Source: Blastococcus saxobsidens DD2 (lineage in GTDB: Bacteria > Actinomycetota > Actinomycetes > Mycobacteriales > Geodermatophilaceae). Taken from it: a DNA stretch of 64,000 nt. Below, in pieces: positions 49,553 to 57,572 of this stretch; the first letter of the stretch is position 1; each line of letters starts with the position of its first letter. Under the pieces are notes generated by a model. The model ran no database searches and had not been told where the DNA came from. It saw only the letters and a list, made by a program, of their open reading frames with translations. The stretch is from NCBI RefSeq assembly GCF_000284015.1, contig NC_016943.1, forward strand, positions 3,265,541 through 3,329,540. Reading direction: 5' to 3'. A program made the position numbers and the translations under genes.

Positions 49553-50236
49553 CTAGATCCAGGTCGGCGGCAACGGGACGTCGCCGCGCAGGTCGGAGGC
49601 GTCCCCGCGGGTCAGCCACGCGGCGACCGCGGTCACCGGGCCCTCGATCCGCGCCGCCCCGCTCCCCCAGCTGCGGTCCACGTCGGTGGCCACGACGGTG
49701 ACCTCCGGTGCCTGCCCGCGGGTGGCGAAGAGCCCGAGGACGTCGTGGACGAGCTCGGTGCAGAAGCCGGCCGGGAGGTCGGCGAAAGTGAGGCCGGCGC
49801 GCAGGTCGACCCCGTGCACCCACAGTTCCTTGGCGCGCATCCACGGCACCGCCGACGCCGGCACGGTCGTGCCCTGCCCGTTGCGCACCGGCGCCGTCCA
49901 CGAGTCGGCGGGTGTGGTCTCCATCGTCTCTGCCAGCCGGCGGCAGGCTGCCACGTAGTCGGCCCGCAGCTCGGCCGGCGGCCGGGCCGCGGCGGCGTCG
50001 ATCCCGGCGTCGCGGACCTCGCGGGAGGGGTACATCGGGGTCTCGACGCCGGTGCGCGCCCAGGTGAGCAGATTGACCAGGGCGTCGGCGTTGCGGGCCA
50101 GGTGCGCGATGACGTGCGCCCGTGACCAGCCGGGCAGCGCCGAGGGGTCGGCCAGCTCGGCATCGGCCAGCCGGTCGACCGTGCCGGCCACGGCGAGTTC
50201 TCCCTCGGCCCACCAGTGCATCTCCGGGGTGGTCAT
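49553..50236 (-). CDS. maleylpyruvate isomerase family (mycothiol-dependent, DinB-like) protein
   Basis: 227 residues. Four-helix DinB/MDMPI fold: SALPGWSRAHVIAHLARNADALVNLL supplies the first metal His, and MRAKELWVHGVDLRAGLTF the Glu and second His; the C-terminal half is the SCP2-like domain (AARIEGPVTAVAAWLTRGD). Family members use mycothiol, an actinobacterial thiol, to isomerise maleylpyruvate or transfer groups. The gene starts within the stop of a 2-hydroxyacid dehydrogenase (ATGA). The pairing with two such dehydrogenases could serve a 2-oxo acid degradation route, but this is inference. Confidence 0.87.
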   Translation of the reverse strand: MTTPEMHWWAEGELAVAGTVDRLADAELADPSALPGWSRAHVIAHLARNADALVNLLTWARTGVETPMYPSREVRDAGIDAAAARPPAELRADYVAACRRLAETMETTPADSWTAPVRNGQGTTVPASAVPWMRAKELWVHGVDLRAGLTFADLPAGFCTELVHDVLGLFATRGQAPEVTVVATDVDRSWGSGAARIEGPVTAVAAWLTRGDASDLRGDVPLPPTWI

Positions 50237-51216
50237 GCGGTCTCCTCTCGGGTGGGCACGGGCGTGCGCGGCGGTTCCCCGGCCAGCACGACCCGCACGT
50301 TGTCGACGGCGAGCAGGCCCATCGCGTCACGGGTGGCGCGACCTGCGCTGCCGATGTGCGGGAGCAGGACCGCGTTGTCCAGCGCGCGCAGCCCGGGGTG
50401 CAGCCGCGGCTCGTCCTCGTAGACGTCGAGGCCGGCGGCGGCGATGACCCCGGCCTCGAGCGCGGTGACCAGCGCCGCCTCGTCGACGACGGGCCCACGG
50501 GCGGTGTTGATCAGGATCGCGGTCGGCTTCATGGCGGCCAGCTCCGGGCCACCGATCAGGTGGTGGGTGTCGGGAGTCAGCGGGCAGTGCAGGCTCACGA
50601 CGTCGCTCTCGGCCAGCAGCCGCGGCAGCTCGACGGCCTCGACCCCGTACCCGCGGGCCTCGTCGCCGGTGGCGCGACTGCCGGTGGCGCGGATGCGCAT
50701 GCCGAAGGCTGCCGCGCGGCGGGCGACGGCCATCCCGATCCGGCCGAGCCCGACGATGCCCAGGGTCGCCCCGCCGCTGACGTCCAGGCCGACGAACGAC
50801 TGCGGACCCCAGATCCACTCCCGCCCGCTGCGCACGAACCGGTCGGCCTCGACCAGCCGTCGGGCGGTGGCCAGGAGCAGCGCGAAGGCGCAGTCGGCGG
50901 TCGCCTCGTCCAGCACGCCGGGGGTGTTGGTGACGACCACGCCGCGGGTGCGGGCCGCATCGACGTCGATGTTGTCGAAGCCGACCGCGCAGTTGGCGAC
51001 GATGCGCAGCCCCGGGCCGGCGGCGTCCAGCAGTTCGGCGTCCACCCGGTCGGTGAGCAGGGTGATCAGCGCCGTCGCCCCCTGCGCGCCGCGGAGCAAC
51101 TGGTCGCGCGACGGCGGGGTGTCCGGGTCGTCGTGGACGACCAGCGGCGGGCCGAGCTCGCGGGCGGCCACCATCGCCGGCGGGGTGAGCTGCCGGGACA
51201 GGTAGACGTGGCTCAC
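50233..51216 (-). CDS. D-isomer specific 2-hydroxyacid dehydrogenase
   Basis: 327 residues. NAD-binding domain motif LGIVGLGRIGMAVARRAAAFGM with ATGSRAT after strand 2 (Ser/Arg suggests NADPH), catalytic Arg in LINTARGPVVDE, Glu in DVYEDEP, and His in VLLPHIGSA. It matches glyoxylate/hydroxypyruvate reductase-like members. It reduces a 2-oxo acid to the D-hydroxy acid. It overlaps both neighbours by four bases, so three genes form a tight operon. The paralogue directly upstream is of a different subgroup. Confidence 0.92.
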   Translation of the reverse strand: MSHVYLSRQLTPPAMVAARELGPPLVVHDDPDTPPSRDQLLRGAQGATALITLLTDRVDAELLDAAGPGLRIVANCAVGFDNIDVDAARTRGVVVTNTPGVLDEATADCAFALLLATARRLVEADRFVRSGREWIWGPQSFVGLDVSGGATLGIVGLGRIGMAVARRAAAFGMRIRATGSRATGDEARGYGVEAVELPRLLAESDVVSLHCPLTPDTHHLIGGPELAAMKPTAILINTARGPVVDEAALVTALEAGVIAAAGLDVYEDEPRLHPGLRALDNAVLLPHIGSAGRATRDAMGLLAVDNVRVVLAGEPPRTPVPTREETA

Positions 51217-52163
51217 CCGAGCACCCGGATCGGCTCCCCGCGGAGGAAGGCGGCGACGTCCTCCACCGCCTCGCGGTAGAAGAGCTCGTAGGTGCCGCGG
51301 GTGACGTAGCCCAGGTGCGGGGTGAGGACGGCGCGGCGCAGCTCGCGCAGCGGGTGGGAGCGCGGCAGCGGCTCCTCGTCGTAGACGTCGATGCCGGCGC
51401 CGGCGATGGCGCCACGGCGCAGGACGTCGATCAGTGCCGCCTCGTCGATGATCGGCCCGCGGCTGGTGTTGACCAGGACGGCGGTGTGCTTCATCAGCGC
51501 CAGGTCGTCAGCGCCGATGAGCCCGCGGGTCCGCTTGGACAGCAGCAGGTGGATGGTCACGACGTCGGAGGTGGCGAACAGCTCGTCGCGCTCGACCCGG
51601 CGGGCGCCGACCTCAGCCGCGCGCTCGTCGGTGAGGTTCTGGCTCCAGGCGACGACGTCCATGCCGAAGGCACCGCCGATCCGCGCCACCCGGCTGCCGA
51701 GCCGGCCGAGGCCGATCACGCCGAGGGTGGCCCCCTCGAGGTCGCCGCCGACGGTCTGCTGCCAGGCGCCGGCGCGCATCGCGGCGTCCTCCTGCGGGAG
51801 GTGCCGGAGGCTGGCGAGGATCAGCGCCCACGTGAGCTCGGCGGTGGACGCCGCCTGCGACGCGGTGCCGCAGACGGTGATGCCCAGCTCGGTGGCGGCC
51901 GCGACGTCAATGGACTTGTTGCGCATGCCGGTGGTCACCAGCAACCGCAGGTCGGGCAGCCGCTCCAGCACCTCGCGGCTGAAGCGGGTGCGTTCCCGCA
52001 TGGCCACCACGACGTCGAAGGACTGCAGCCGCGCGACGACGGCCTCCGGGTCGGCGACCGAGTCGTGGAACTCCACGACCTCGGCCGCCTCCGGCAACTG
52101 CGACCAGTCGGAGAACTCGGCGGCGGCCGACTGGTAGTCGTCGAGGACGGCGATGCGGTGCAC
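51213..52163 (-). CDS. D-2-hydroxyacid dehydrogenase family protein
   Basis: 316 residues. LGVIGLGRLGSRVARIGGAFGMDVVAWSQN is the NAD site, then LVNTSRGPIIDEAAL (catalytic Arg), DVYDEEPLPRSHPL (Glu) and LTPHLGYVT (His). The N-terminal MHRIAVLDDYQ opening and the YDEEPLP...HLGYVT signature fit the less studied group often found with 3-phosphoglycerate dehydrogenase-like proteins of unknown substrate. First gene of the operon; GTG start. It shares only the fold with its neighbour, so the two likely act on different 2-oxo acids. Confidence 0.9.
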   Translation of the reverse strand: MHRIAVLDDYQSAAAEFSDWSQLPEAAEVVEFHDSVADPEAVVARLQSFDVVVAMRERTRFSREVLERLPDLRLLVTTGMRNKSIDVAAATELGITVCGTASQAASTAELTWALILASLRHLPQEDAAMRAGAWQQTVGGDLEGATLGVIGLGRLGSRVARIGGAFGMDVVAWSQNLTDERAAEVGARRVERDELFATSDVVTIHLLLSKRTRGLIGADDLALMKHTAVLVNTSRGPIIDEAALIDVLRRGAIAGAGIDVYDEEPLPRSHPLRELRRAVLTPHLGYVTRGTYELFYREAVEDVAAFLRGEPIRVLG

Positions 52164-52191
52164 GTCCCCGGTCTACTACACGTTCCTCAGG

Positions 52192-52413
52192 TCAGCGCGT
52201 TCCGGCGTCCGGCGGTCCGGCCGCATTCGGGGACGTCCCTGCGCCGGGCACCCCGGCGCCGTCATCGCTCATCTCGCCCTGCGCAGCGCGCGGTGACTGC
52301 TCCGGCGCGGCGCCGACCTGGTCCTTCTCGGGGACCTCGCCGGGGAGGCCGTCCTCCTCCGACGGGTCGTTCACGCCGCCGTAGGGGCGGCCGGTCATCG
52401 ATCCTTCGGTCAT
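52192..52413 (-). CDS. small acidic hypothetical protein
   Basis: 73 residues, GAGGAG seven bases before the ATG. Rich in Gly, Pro, Asp and Glu (GGVNDPSEEDGLPGEVPEKDQ), no hydrophobic core, so probably disordered. Similar short proteins are common in Geodermatophilaceae-like genomes. No function is offered; a non-coding alternative is less likely given the ribosome-binding site. Confidence 0.5.
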   Translation of the reverse strand: MTEGSMTGRPYGGVNDPSEEDGLPGEVPEKDQVGAAPEQSPRAAQGEMSDDGAGVPGAGTSPNAAGPPDAGTR

Positions 52414-52453
52414 CGCCGTGCTCCTCTCCGGACGTGCGGTCGTCCCGGGCCGG

Positions 52454-52600
52454 TCAGTGGCGCTTGGAGCCGCCGCTCTTGCCCTTGTTCGTGAAGCTGG
52501 AGATCGCGTCCTTGATCTTCCTCTGGTTCTGCGGCTTCTTGGCCTCGTCCATGACCTTCTTGGCGACGCCTGCCTTGGCGAACTTGCTCATGAGTCCCAT
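52454..52600 (-). CDS. tiny basic protein, paralogue A
   Basis: 48 residues: MGLMSKFAKAGVAKKVMDEA then KKPQNQRKIKDAI and a Gly/Ser/Lys tail ending SKRH. It aligns without gaps over its first 35 residues with the protein at 57312-57461, sharing G-V-A-x-K-V-x-x-E-A-K-K-P-Q-N-Q-x-K-I-K. That conservation shows it is a real gene despite its size and indicates the start. Amphipathic helix followed by a basic tail; possible nucleic-acid or membrane-surface binding. Family unknown to me. Confidence 0.75.
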   Translation of the reverse strand: MGLMSKFAKAGVAKKVMDEAKKPQNQRKIKDAISSFTNKGKSGGSKRH

Positions 52601-52662
52601 GCCTCGTGCGGTGCCCATGGATGCCGTTGGGAACCCTCTCCGACAGGATCGTCATGCGGCCG

Positions 52663-53298
52663 TCACGCCGGGCGACGACCATCGGCGTCCGGTTCGGCGT
52701 CCGGGCCGCTGCCCGGGTCGCGGGCCAGCAGGTAGGTGGCGGCCCCGAGGACGACGCCGGCGACCGCGGACAGCGCGACGACGACCGGCGTCCCGATGTC
52801 GCCGAGCACGGCGGTGACCAGGTCGCGGGAGCGGGACGTCGGGTCGGCGAGGACGACCCCGACGAAGACGGCGACGAGCAGCCCCGCGCCGGCCGCCGCG
52901 ATGTGGGCCAGCTTGCCGGTGAAGCCCATGCGGTCGCTCACGCTGCGGGCGGCCTTGACGATGCGTCCGGCGCGCAGGATGCGGAGTGCCCCGACGGTGC
53001 GGACGAGCCGCAGCACCTGGGCCGGGCCCAGGGCGAAGATCACCGCCAGGACGACGACGACGGTGAGCGCGATCAGGCCGAGGTGCCCGCGGATCCAGGC
53101 GCGCTTGCTCTCCGCGACGACGAACAGGATGACCGTCTCGGCGACCAGGACCAGCCCGCTCACGATGTCGATGAGGTGACCGGCCATGCCCAGCGTGCCC
53201 TCGGCCACGGTGAGGAACATGGCCGGGATCGAGGCCAGCGCGGCGACGAGCACCGGGACGGCCAGCCGTTCCTGCCAGCGCTCCTCCCGCGTCTTCAC
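52663..53298 (-). CDS. voltage-sensor-like membrane protein without pore
   Basis: 211 residues with about four N-terminal helices, then a long C-terminal pair. The fourth segment has positive residues at every third place: R97, R100, R106, R109, R112, K115, R118 (only 103 is Gly), the S4 signature of voltage-gated ion channels. There is no pore helix or selectivity filter such as TVGYG; instead one or two more helices follow (IAAAGAGLLVAVFVGVVL; VVVALSAVAGVVLGAATYLLA). It may be a proton-channel-like or regulatory sensor domain. GTG start with a weak ribosome-binding site. Confidence 0.75.
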   Translation of the reverse strand: MKTREERWQERLAVPVLVAALASIPAMFLTVAEGTLGMAGHLIDIVSGLVLVAETVILFVVAESKRAWIRGHLGLIALTVVVVLAVIFALGPAQVLRLVRTVGALRILRAGRIVKAARSVSDRMGFTGKLAHIAAAGAGLLVAVFVGVVLADPTSRSRDLVTAVLGDIGTPVVVALSAVAGVVLGAATYLLARDPGSGPDAEPDADGRRPA

Positions 53299-53323
53299 CG
53301 TTCGCCACGCTATCGCGCGACCG

Positions 53324-53974
53324 TCAACGCGCCATGAAGCCGCGCTCGTAGGCGGCGATGACGGCCTGGGTGCGGTCCCGGGCGCCGAGCTTGAGCAGCA
53401 CGCTGCTGACGTGGGTCTTCACCGTCTCGCGGCTGAGGTGCAGCTCGGCGGCGATCTCGGCGTTGGACAGCCCGCCGGCCACCAGCCGCAGCACGTCGGC
53501 CTCGCGTCCGGTGAGCTCCGGCAGGGCGGCCGTGCCCCGCGCACGGGACGGCGCGTGCGTCGCGATCAGCCGGCGGGTCAGATCGGGCAGCACGAGGGAG
53601 GTGCCGCGCGCGACGACCCGGATGGCGTCGATGAGCTCGTCGGGGTCGGCCCGCTTGAGCGCGAAGCCGCTGGCCCCGGCCCGGAGCGAGCGGAACAGGT
53701 AGTCGTCGTCCTCGAAGGTGGTCAGCACCAGCACCCGCGGCCGCACCGGGTCGCGGGCGACCAGCTCCGCGGTAGCGGCGATGCCGTCCATGTCGGGCAT
53801 CCGGACGTCCATGAGGACGACGTCGGGATCGGTCGCGGCCGCCACCTCGAGCGCCGCGCGCCCGGTGCCGGCGTCGCCGACCACGGTCAGGTCGGCCTCG
53901 CTGTCCAGGATCACCCGCAGCCCGGAGCGGACGAGCACGTCGTCGTCGACGAGGAGCAGCCGCAGCGCGGTCAC
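53324..53974 (-). CDS. NarL/LuxR family response regulator
   Basis: 216 residues, GTG with GAGGAGG upstream. Receiver domain: LLLVDDD, phospho-acceptor D56 in VVLMDVRMPDMDG, Thr in VLTTFEDDDY, Lys in GFALKRA. C-terminal LuxR HTH (about 150-212): ELTGREADVLRLVAGGLSNAEIAAELHLSRETVKTHVSSVLLKLG. Partner of the histidine kinase 73 bp upstream. Expected target: the divergent ABC exporter promoter. Confidence 0.95.
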   Translation of the reverse strand: MTALRLLLVDDDVLVRSGLRVILDSEADLTVVGDAGTGRAALEVAAATDPDVVLMDVRMPDMDGIAATAELVARDPVRPRVLVLTTFEDDDYLFRSLRAGASGFALKRADPDELIDAIRVVARGTSLVLPDLTRRLIATHAPSRARGTAALPELTGREADVLRLVAGGLSNAEIAAELHLSRETVKTHVSSVLLKLGARDRTQAVIAAYERGFMAR

Positions 53975-54047
53975 GGGCCCTCCTCGCTGGCGCTCGTCGT
54001 CCCCGTGCCGCGGGGTGCTGTGTCTCTGCGGAACCTCGCACGCTCGG

Positions 54048-55355
54048 TCACGCGGCGCCCGACAGCGGCAGGGTGACGCAGAGATCGAAGCCGCCGGAGG
54101 CCGATGGCTCGGCGGTCAGCGTGCCGCCGGCGGCGGCCGCCCGTTCGCGCAGGCCGGCCAGCCCGCGCCCGCCACCGGGCCCCGGCCGGCTGTCCAGCTG
54201 GGAGGCCCGCTCGTTGCACACGCGGACGACGAGGGTGTCGCCGCTGCGCACCACCTGGGCGACGGTGAGCGGCGTCCCCGCGTGCCGCAGCACGTTCGTG
54301 GTGCCCTCCTGGATTACCCGGTAGGCGAGCTCCTGGACGCCGGCGGGCACGTCGTCGACCTCGCCGTCCACCACGAGCGCCACCGGGAGGCCGCCGTCCC
54401 GCAGGCCGGCGAGCAGGTCCTCGAGATCGGCGAGCGAGGGGGCCGCGAAGGGGGCGGGGTCATGGCCCCCGTCCGCGGCTCCCGATTCGTAGGCCCGGAG
54501 CACGGTGAGCACCCGGTCGAGCTCGGCGAGCGCGGCACGGGTGTTGGTCTCGATGTGCCCGAGCGCCTGGCGGGCGAAGTCCGGCTGCACCGGCCGGTCG
54601 TCCGCGGGCGTCAGCGTGCGGCGGGCGGCGGTGGCCTGCAGCAGGCTGGCGGTGAGCGCGTGCCCGATGGTGTCGTGCAGGTCGCGGGCCAGCTTGTTCC
54701 GGTCGGCCAGCCGGCGGGTGCTCTGCTGCAGTGCGGCGATCCGCTGCTCGGGCGCGGTGCCGAGCAGCCGGGGTGCCACGGACGCGGCCAGCCGGACCAG
54801 CAGGTCGAGCACGGCCAGGGTCAGGACGACGACGACGGCCATGAGCGCCAGCAGCGGCAGCGCGGTGAGCGGGTTCCATTCATGGCTCCACTCGGTGCTC
54901 CAGCCGAACCCGACGAAGGCGGCGGTGCCGAAGGTGAGGGTGGCGAAGGTGGCCGCCCCCATCAGCACCCGCGCGCCGAGCCACCCGAGCGCCCGCCAGG
55001 TGTCGGCCGCGAAGACCAGCCGCTTGCCCCGGCGCACGAGGCCCGGCTGGTCGAGCACCCGCTCGCCGTCGGGGATGTCGACGCCGAGCAGGGTGCGGGC
55101 CAGCCGGCGCTCGAGGCCGGCGAACCCGCGGGTCGCGGCCAGCACCACCAGGACGAGCAGCACGCCGACGCCGTAGACGAGCGCGACCACCGACCCGATC
55201 AGCGCGGCGTACACCCCGGCGTACACCGCGGCCAGGGGCAGGCTCGCCAGCGCGTAGAGGGCCCGGCCGGGCCAGCCCGGGCGCGCGTCGGCGAGGAGCG
55301 CGCGGATCCGGGCGGCCAGGGCACCGCGTCCGCGCAGGGACGTCGTCGGAGGCAT
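54048..55355 (-). CDS. sensor histidine kinase (HisKA_3 type)
   Basis: 435 residues from the ATG at 55355 (AGGA upstream); the longer reading to 55490 is Pro/Gly-rich and unlikely. About four membrane helices in the first 200 residues (LYALASLPLAAVYAGVYAALIG; VGVLLVLVVLAATRG; ATFATLTFGTAAFVGFGW; LALMAVVVVLTLAVLDLL), no large extracytoplasmic domain. Then the dimerisation/phospho site RNKLARDLHDTIGHALTASLLQ and a short ATPase domain ending GGRGLAGLRERAAAAGGTL. Intramembrane-sensing kinases of this shape usually respond to cell-envelope stress and control ABC exporters, and one is encoded divergently here. Confidence 0.93.
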   Translation of the reverse strand: MPPTTSLRGRGALAARIRALLADARPGWPGRALYALASLPLAAVYAGVYAALIGSVVALVYGVGVLLVLVVLAATRGFAGLERRLARTLLGVDIPDGERVLDQPGLVRRGKRLVFAADTWRALGWLGARVLMGAATFATLTFGTAAFVGFGWSTEWSHEWNPLTALPLLALMAVVVVLTLAVLDLLVRLAASVAPRLLGTAPEQRIAALQQSTRRLADRNKLARDLHDTIGHALTASLLQATAARRTLTPADDRPVQPDFARQALGHIETNTRAALAELDRVLTVLRAYESGAADGGHDPAPFAAPSLADLEDLLAGLRDGGLPVALVVDGEVDDVPAGVQELAYRVIQEGTTNVLRHAGTPLTVAQVVRSGDTLVVRVCNERASQLDSRPGPGGGRGLAGLRERAAAAGGTLTAEPSASGGFDLCVTLPLSGAA

Positions 55356-55413
55356 GGCTCGATCCTGGCCGACGGCCCGGTCCGGCGATTCCCCCGCGAG
55401 CGCACTGCCGTCC

Positions 55414-55429
55414 TCCCCCGCGCGGGGGA
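55414..55429. promoter_or_regulatory. palindrome between kinase and ABC exporter genes
   Basis: TCCCCCGCGCGGGGGA, a perfect 16 bp palindrome, with the half-site TCCCCCGCG repeated at 55390-55398 (24 bp apart). It lies in the 168 bp between the kinase and ABC-transporter starts, so it is a good candidate binding site for the encoded response regulator. A hairpin role is also possible. Confidence 0.5.
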
Positions 55430-55523
55430 CCCAGGTCGGCGCTGCGGGGTGATCCGCGCGGCCCCCTCCGCCCGACACGCTGCGTGTCATGACTTCGTCT
55501 CTCTCCCGTCATGGACCTCGACC

Positions 55524-56462
55524 ATGATCGAAGTGCGCGGGCTGACCAAGCAGTACGGTGCCGTACGCGCCGTCGACGACCTGACCTTCGACGTCGAGCC
55601 GGGCACGGTGACCGGCTTTCTCGGGCCCAACGGCGCGGGCAAGTCCACCACGATGCGCATGATCCTCGGCCTCGACCGGCCCACCGCCGGATCCGTGCTG
55701 GTCGCCGGCCGCCCGTTCGCCGAGCTGGGCGAGCCGCTGCGAACGGCCGGCGCGCTGCTCGATGCGGGCGCCGTGCACCCCGGGCGCAGCGGCCGCGACC
55801 ACCTGCGGGTCGCCGCCCGGACGCACGGCATCCCGCTGCGCCGGGTGGACGACGTGATCGACCAGGTGGGGCTCGGCCCCGCGGCACGGCGACGGGTGAA
55901 GGGTTACTCCCTGGGCATGCGCCAGCGGCTCGGCATCGCCACTGCGCTGCTCGGCGACCCCGCCGTCCTGCTCTTCGACGAGCCGATGAACGGCCTGGAT
56001 CTCGACGGCGTGCGGTGGATCCGGCGCCTGGTGCGGGAGCTGGCCGACGAGGGTCGCACGGTGCTGCTGTCGAGCCACCTGATGAGCGAGATGGAGCAGA
56101 CCGCCGACCACCTGGTGATCATCGGCCGCGGGCGGTTGATCGCGGACGCTTCGATGCAGGAGGTCATGAGCGGCGCCGCCGGGCAGCGACAGGTGCGGGT
56201 GCGGACGCCGGCCCCCGACGACCTCGCCGGCGCACTGCTGCGCCGCGGGCTCCGGGTGAAACCCACCGACCACGGTGAGCTGCTCGTCGACGGCACGACG
56301 GCGGAGACCGTCGGCGACGTCGCGCTGGAGGTGGGCGTGGCCGTGCACCGGTTGAGCGTGGAGCACTCGTCCCTCGAGGAGGTCTACCTGGACCTCACCG
56401 GGGACAGCGTGCAGTACCGGGTGGCGGGCACGCCTGAGCCGGCCGGGCTGGTGCAGCGATGA
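55524..56462 (+). CDS. ABC transporter ATP-binding protein
   Basis: 312 residues beginning MIEVRGLTKQYGAVRAVDDL. Walker A GPNGAGKST at 34-42, signature YSLGMRQRLG, Walker B VLLFDEPMNGLD, and switch His in LLSSHLMSEMEQ. The C-terminal 80 residues (VRVRTPAPDDLAGALLRRG...) are the DUF4162-like tail of drug or bacitracin exporters. It overlaps the permease gene by ATGA. A much longer reading extends upstream across the kinase gene but is only a shadow. Energises export of a drug or envelope-active peptide. Confidence 0.95.
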   Translation: MIEVRGLTKQYGAVRAVDDLTFDVEPGTVTGFLGPNGAGKSTTMRMILGLDRPTAGSVLVAGRPFAELGEPLRTAGALLDAGAVHPGRSGRDHLRVAARTHGIPLRRVDDVIDQVGLGPAARRRVKGYSLGMRQRLGIATALLGDPAVLLFDEPMNGLDLDGVRWIRRLVRELADEGRTVLLSSHLMSEMEQTADHLVIIGRGRLIADASMQEVMSGAAGQRQVRVRTPAPDDLAGALLRRGLRVKPTDHGELLVDGTTAETVGDVALEVGVAVHRLSVEHSSLEEVYLDLTGDSVQYRVAGTPEPAGLVQR

Positions 56463-57244
56463 CCGCGGTGGCGGTGCCGGTGCCGGAGCCCGGCACCGGA
56501 ACGGTGTTCGTACGCGCCGCGGCGGCCGAGTGGCTGCGGCTGCGCACCGTGCGGACGACGTGGTGGTGCCTGCTGGCCGCCGCGGTCACGATCGTCGGCA
56601 TCGGCGCCACCGCGGCGTTCGACATGTCGCAGGGATCGGACGGGTTCCTGGCCGGCGAGCCGGTGACGTTCGCCGGCGAGTTCGGCGTGCTGCCCGGTCA
56701 GTTCGCGCTGCTGGTTCTGGCGCTGCTGGCGGTCACGCAGGAGTACGCGAGCGGGGCGATCGGCCCGACGCTGCAGTGGACGCCGCGGCGCGGGGTGCTG
56801 CTGGCGGCGCGGGTCACCGTGCCGGTGGTCGTGGCCACGGTCGCCGGGGTGCTGCTCGCCGTGGCCGCGAACGTCGCCGCCTGGCTGATCGCCCCGGAGC
56901 TGACGCTGTCGCTCGCCGACGTGGCGGACAGCCTCGGGCGGATCGCCGCGGTGCTCCTCGCCGGGAGCCTGCTGGCCGTCGGCGTCGGCCTGCTGCTGCG
57001 CAGCACCGCCGGCGCGCTGGCGACGGTGTTCCTGCTGCAACTGGTCCTGCCGTTCATGCTGCCGGCCTTCGGCGTGGAGTGGATGCGCCACCTGGGCGAG
57101 CTGCTGCCGGGCTCGGGCGCGATCTGGACGCTGCTCGGCGAGCCGGACATGACCGCGGCCCAGGCGACCGCGCTGCTGGTGGGCTGGTCCGGGGTCGCGC
57201 TGACGGCCGGAGGGTGGTCGCTGCTGCGGCGGGACGCCGGATAG
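56459..57244 (+). CDS. ABC-2 type permease
   Basis: 261 residues with six hydrophobic segments. The N-terminus (EWLRLRTVRTTWWCLLAAAVTIVG) has the basic cytoplasmic lead-in and first helix typical of ABC-2 permeases, and LALLAVTQEYASGAIGPTLQWTPRR is the conserved coupling region of this family. The start lies within the ATP-binding gene's stop. Together they form a half-size exporter acting as a dimer, probably governed by the adjacent kinase-regulator pair. Confidence 0.93.
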   Translation: MTAVAVPVPEPGTGTVFVRAAAAEWLRLRTVRTTWWCLLAAAVTIVGIGATAAFDMSQGSDGFLAGEPVTFAGEFGVLPGQFALLVLALLAVTQEYASGAIGPTLQWTPRRGVLLAARVTVPVVVATVAGVLLAVAANVAAWLIAPELTLSLADVADSLGRIAAVLLAGSLLAVGVGLLLRSTAGALATVFLLQLVLPFMLPAFGVEWMRHLGELLPGSGAIWTLLGEPDMTAAQATALLVGWSGVALTAGGWSLLRRDAG

Positions 57245-57260
57245 GGCCGGGCACGCGGCC

Positions 57261-57294
57261 GCGCCCCCTCACCCGGGACCGGGTGAGGGGGCGC
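57261..57294. terminator. strong hairpin terminator, bidirectional
   Basis: GCGCCCCCTCACCCGG at 57261-57276 pairs exactly with 57279-57294. The practical stem is about 14 bp with a six-base loop. It lies between the converging ABC permease and tiny-protein genes, 17 bases from each, serving both. Confidence 0.8.
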
Positions 57295-57311
57295 TGCCGT
57301 GCCTGCTGCGT

Positions 57312-57461
57312 TCAGCGCATGCGGCCCTTGCCGCCGCCGCTGTTCTTCTTCTGGAAGTCCGAGATGAACTTCTTGATCTTCGCCTGGTTCTGCGGCTTCT
57401 TGGCCTCCTGGAAGACCTTCGCCGCGACACCGGACGCGATGAGCTTCCGCATCATTCCCAT
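57312..57461 (-). CDS. tiny basic protein, paralogue B
   Basis: 49 residues: MGMMRKLIASGVAAKVFQEA then KKPQNQAKIKKFI and a basic tail ending GKGRMR. GAGGAGG six bases before the ATG. It shares the core and length of the protein at 52454-52600, with the same G-V-A-x-K-V helix, EAKKPQNQ and KIK. The tail differs but keeps the Gly/Ser/Lys composition. Two copies within 5 kb, both minus strand, suggest a small conserved gene family. No function known to me; stress-related or DNA-binding roles would fit the composition. Confidence 0.78.
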   Translation of the reverse strand: MGMMRKLIASGVAAKVFQEAKKPQNQAKIKKFISDFQKKNSGGGKGRMR

Positions 57462-57572
57462 GTTCGCCTCCTCGTTGTCGGTTGCCGGGTCCGTGCCCAG
57501 CGCGGGGCCCAGCCAACCGCACCGTCCGTCGATCCGGCCCACCCGGTCAGCCCGGCGCCAGGTGGCGGACCG

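Noticed and set aside
53718..55523. Long N-terminal extension of the ABC ATP-binding protein
   Set aside because: It is antisense to the kinase and regulator genes; the normal ABC N-terminus begins at 55524.
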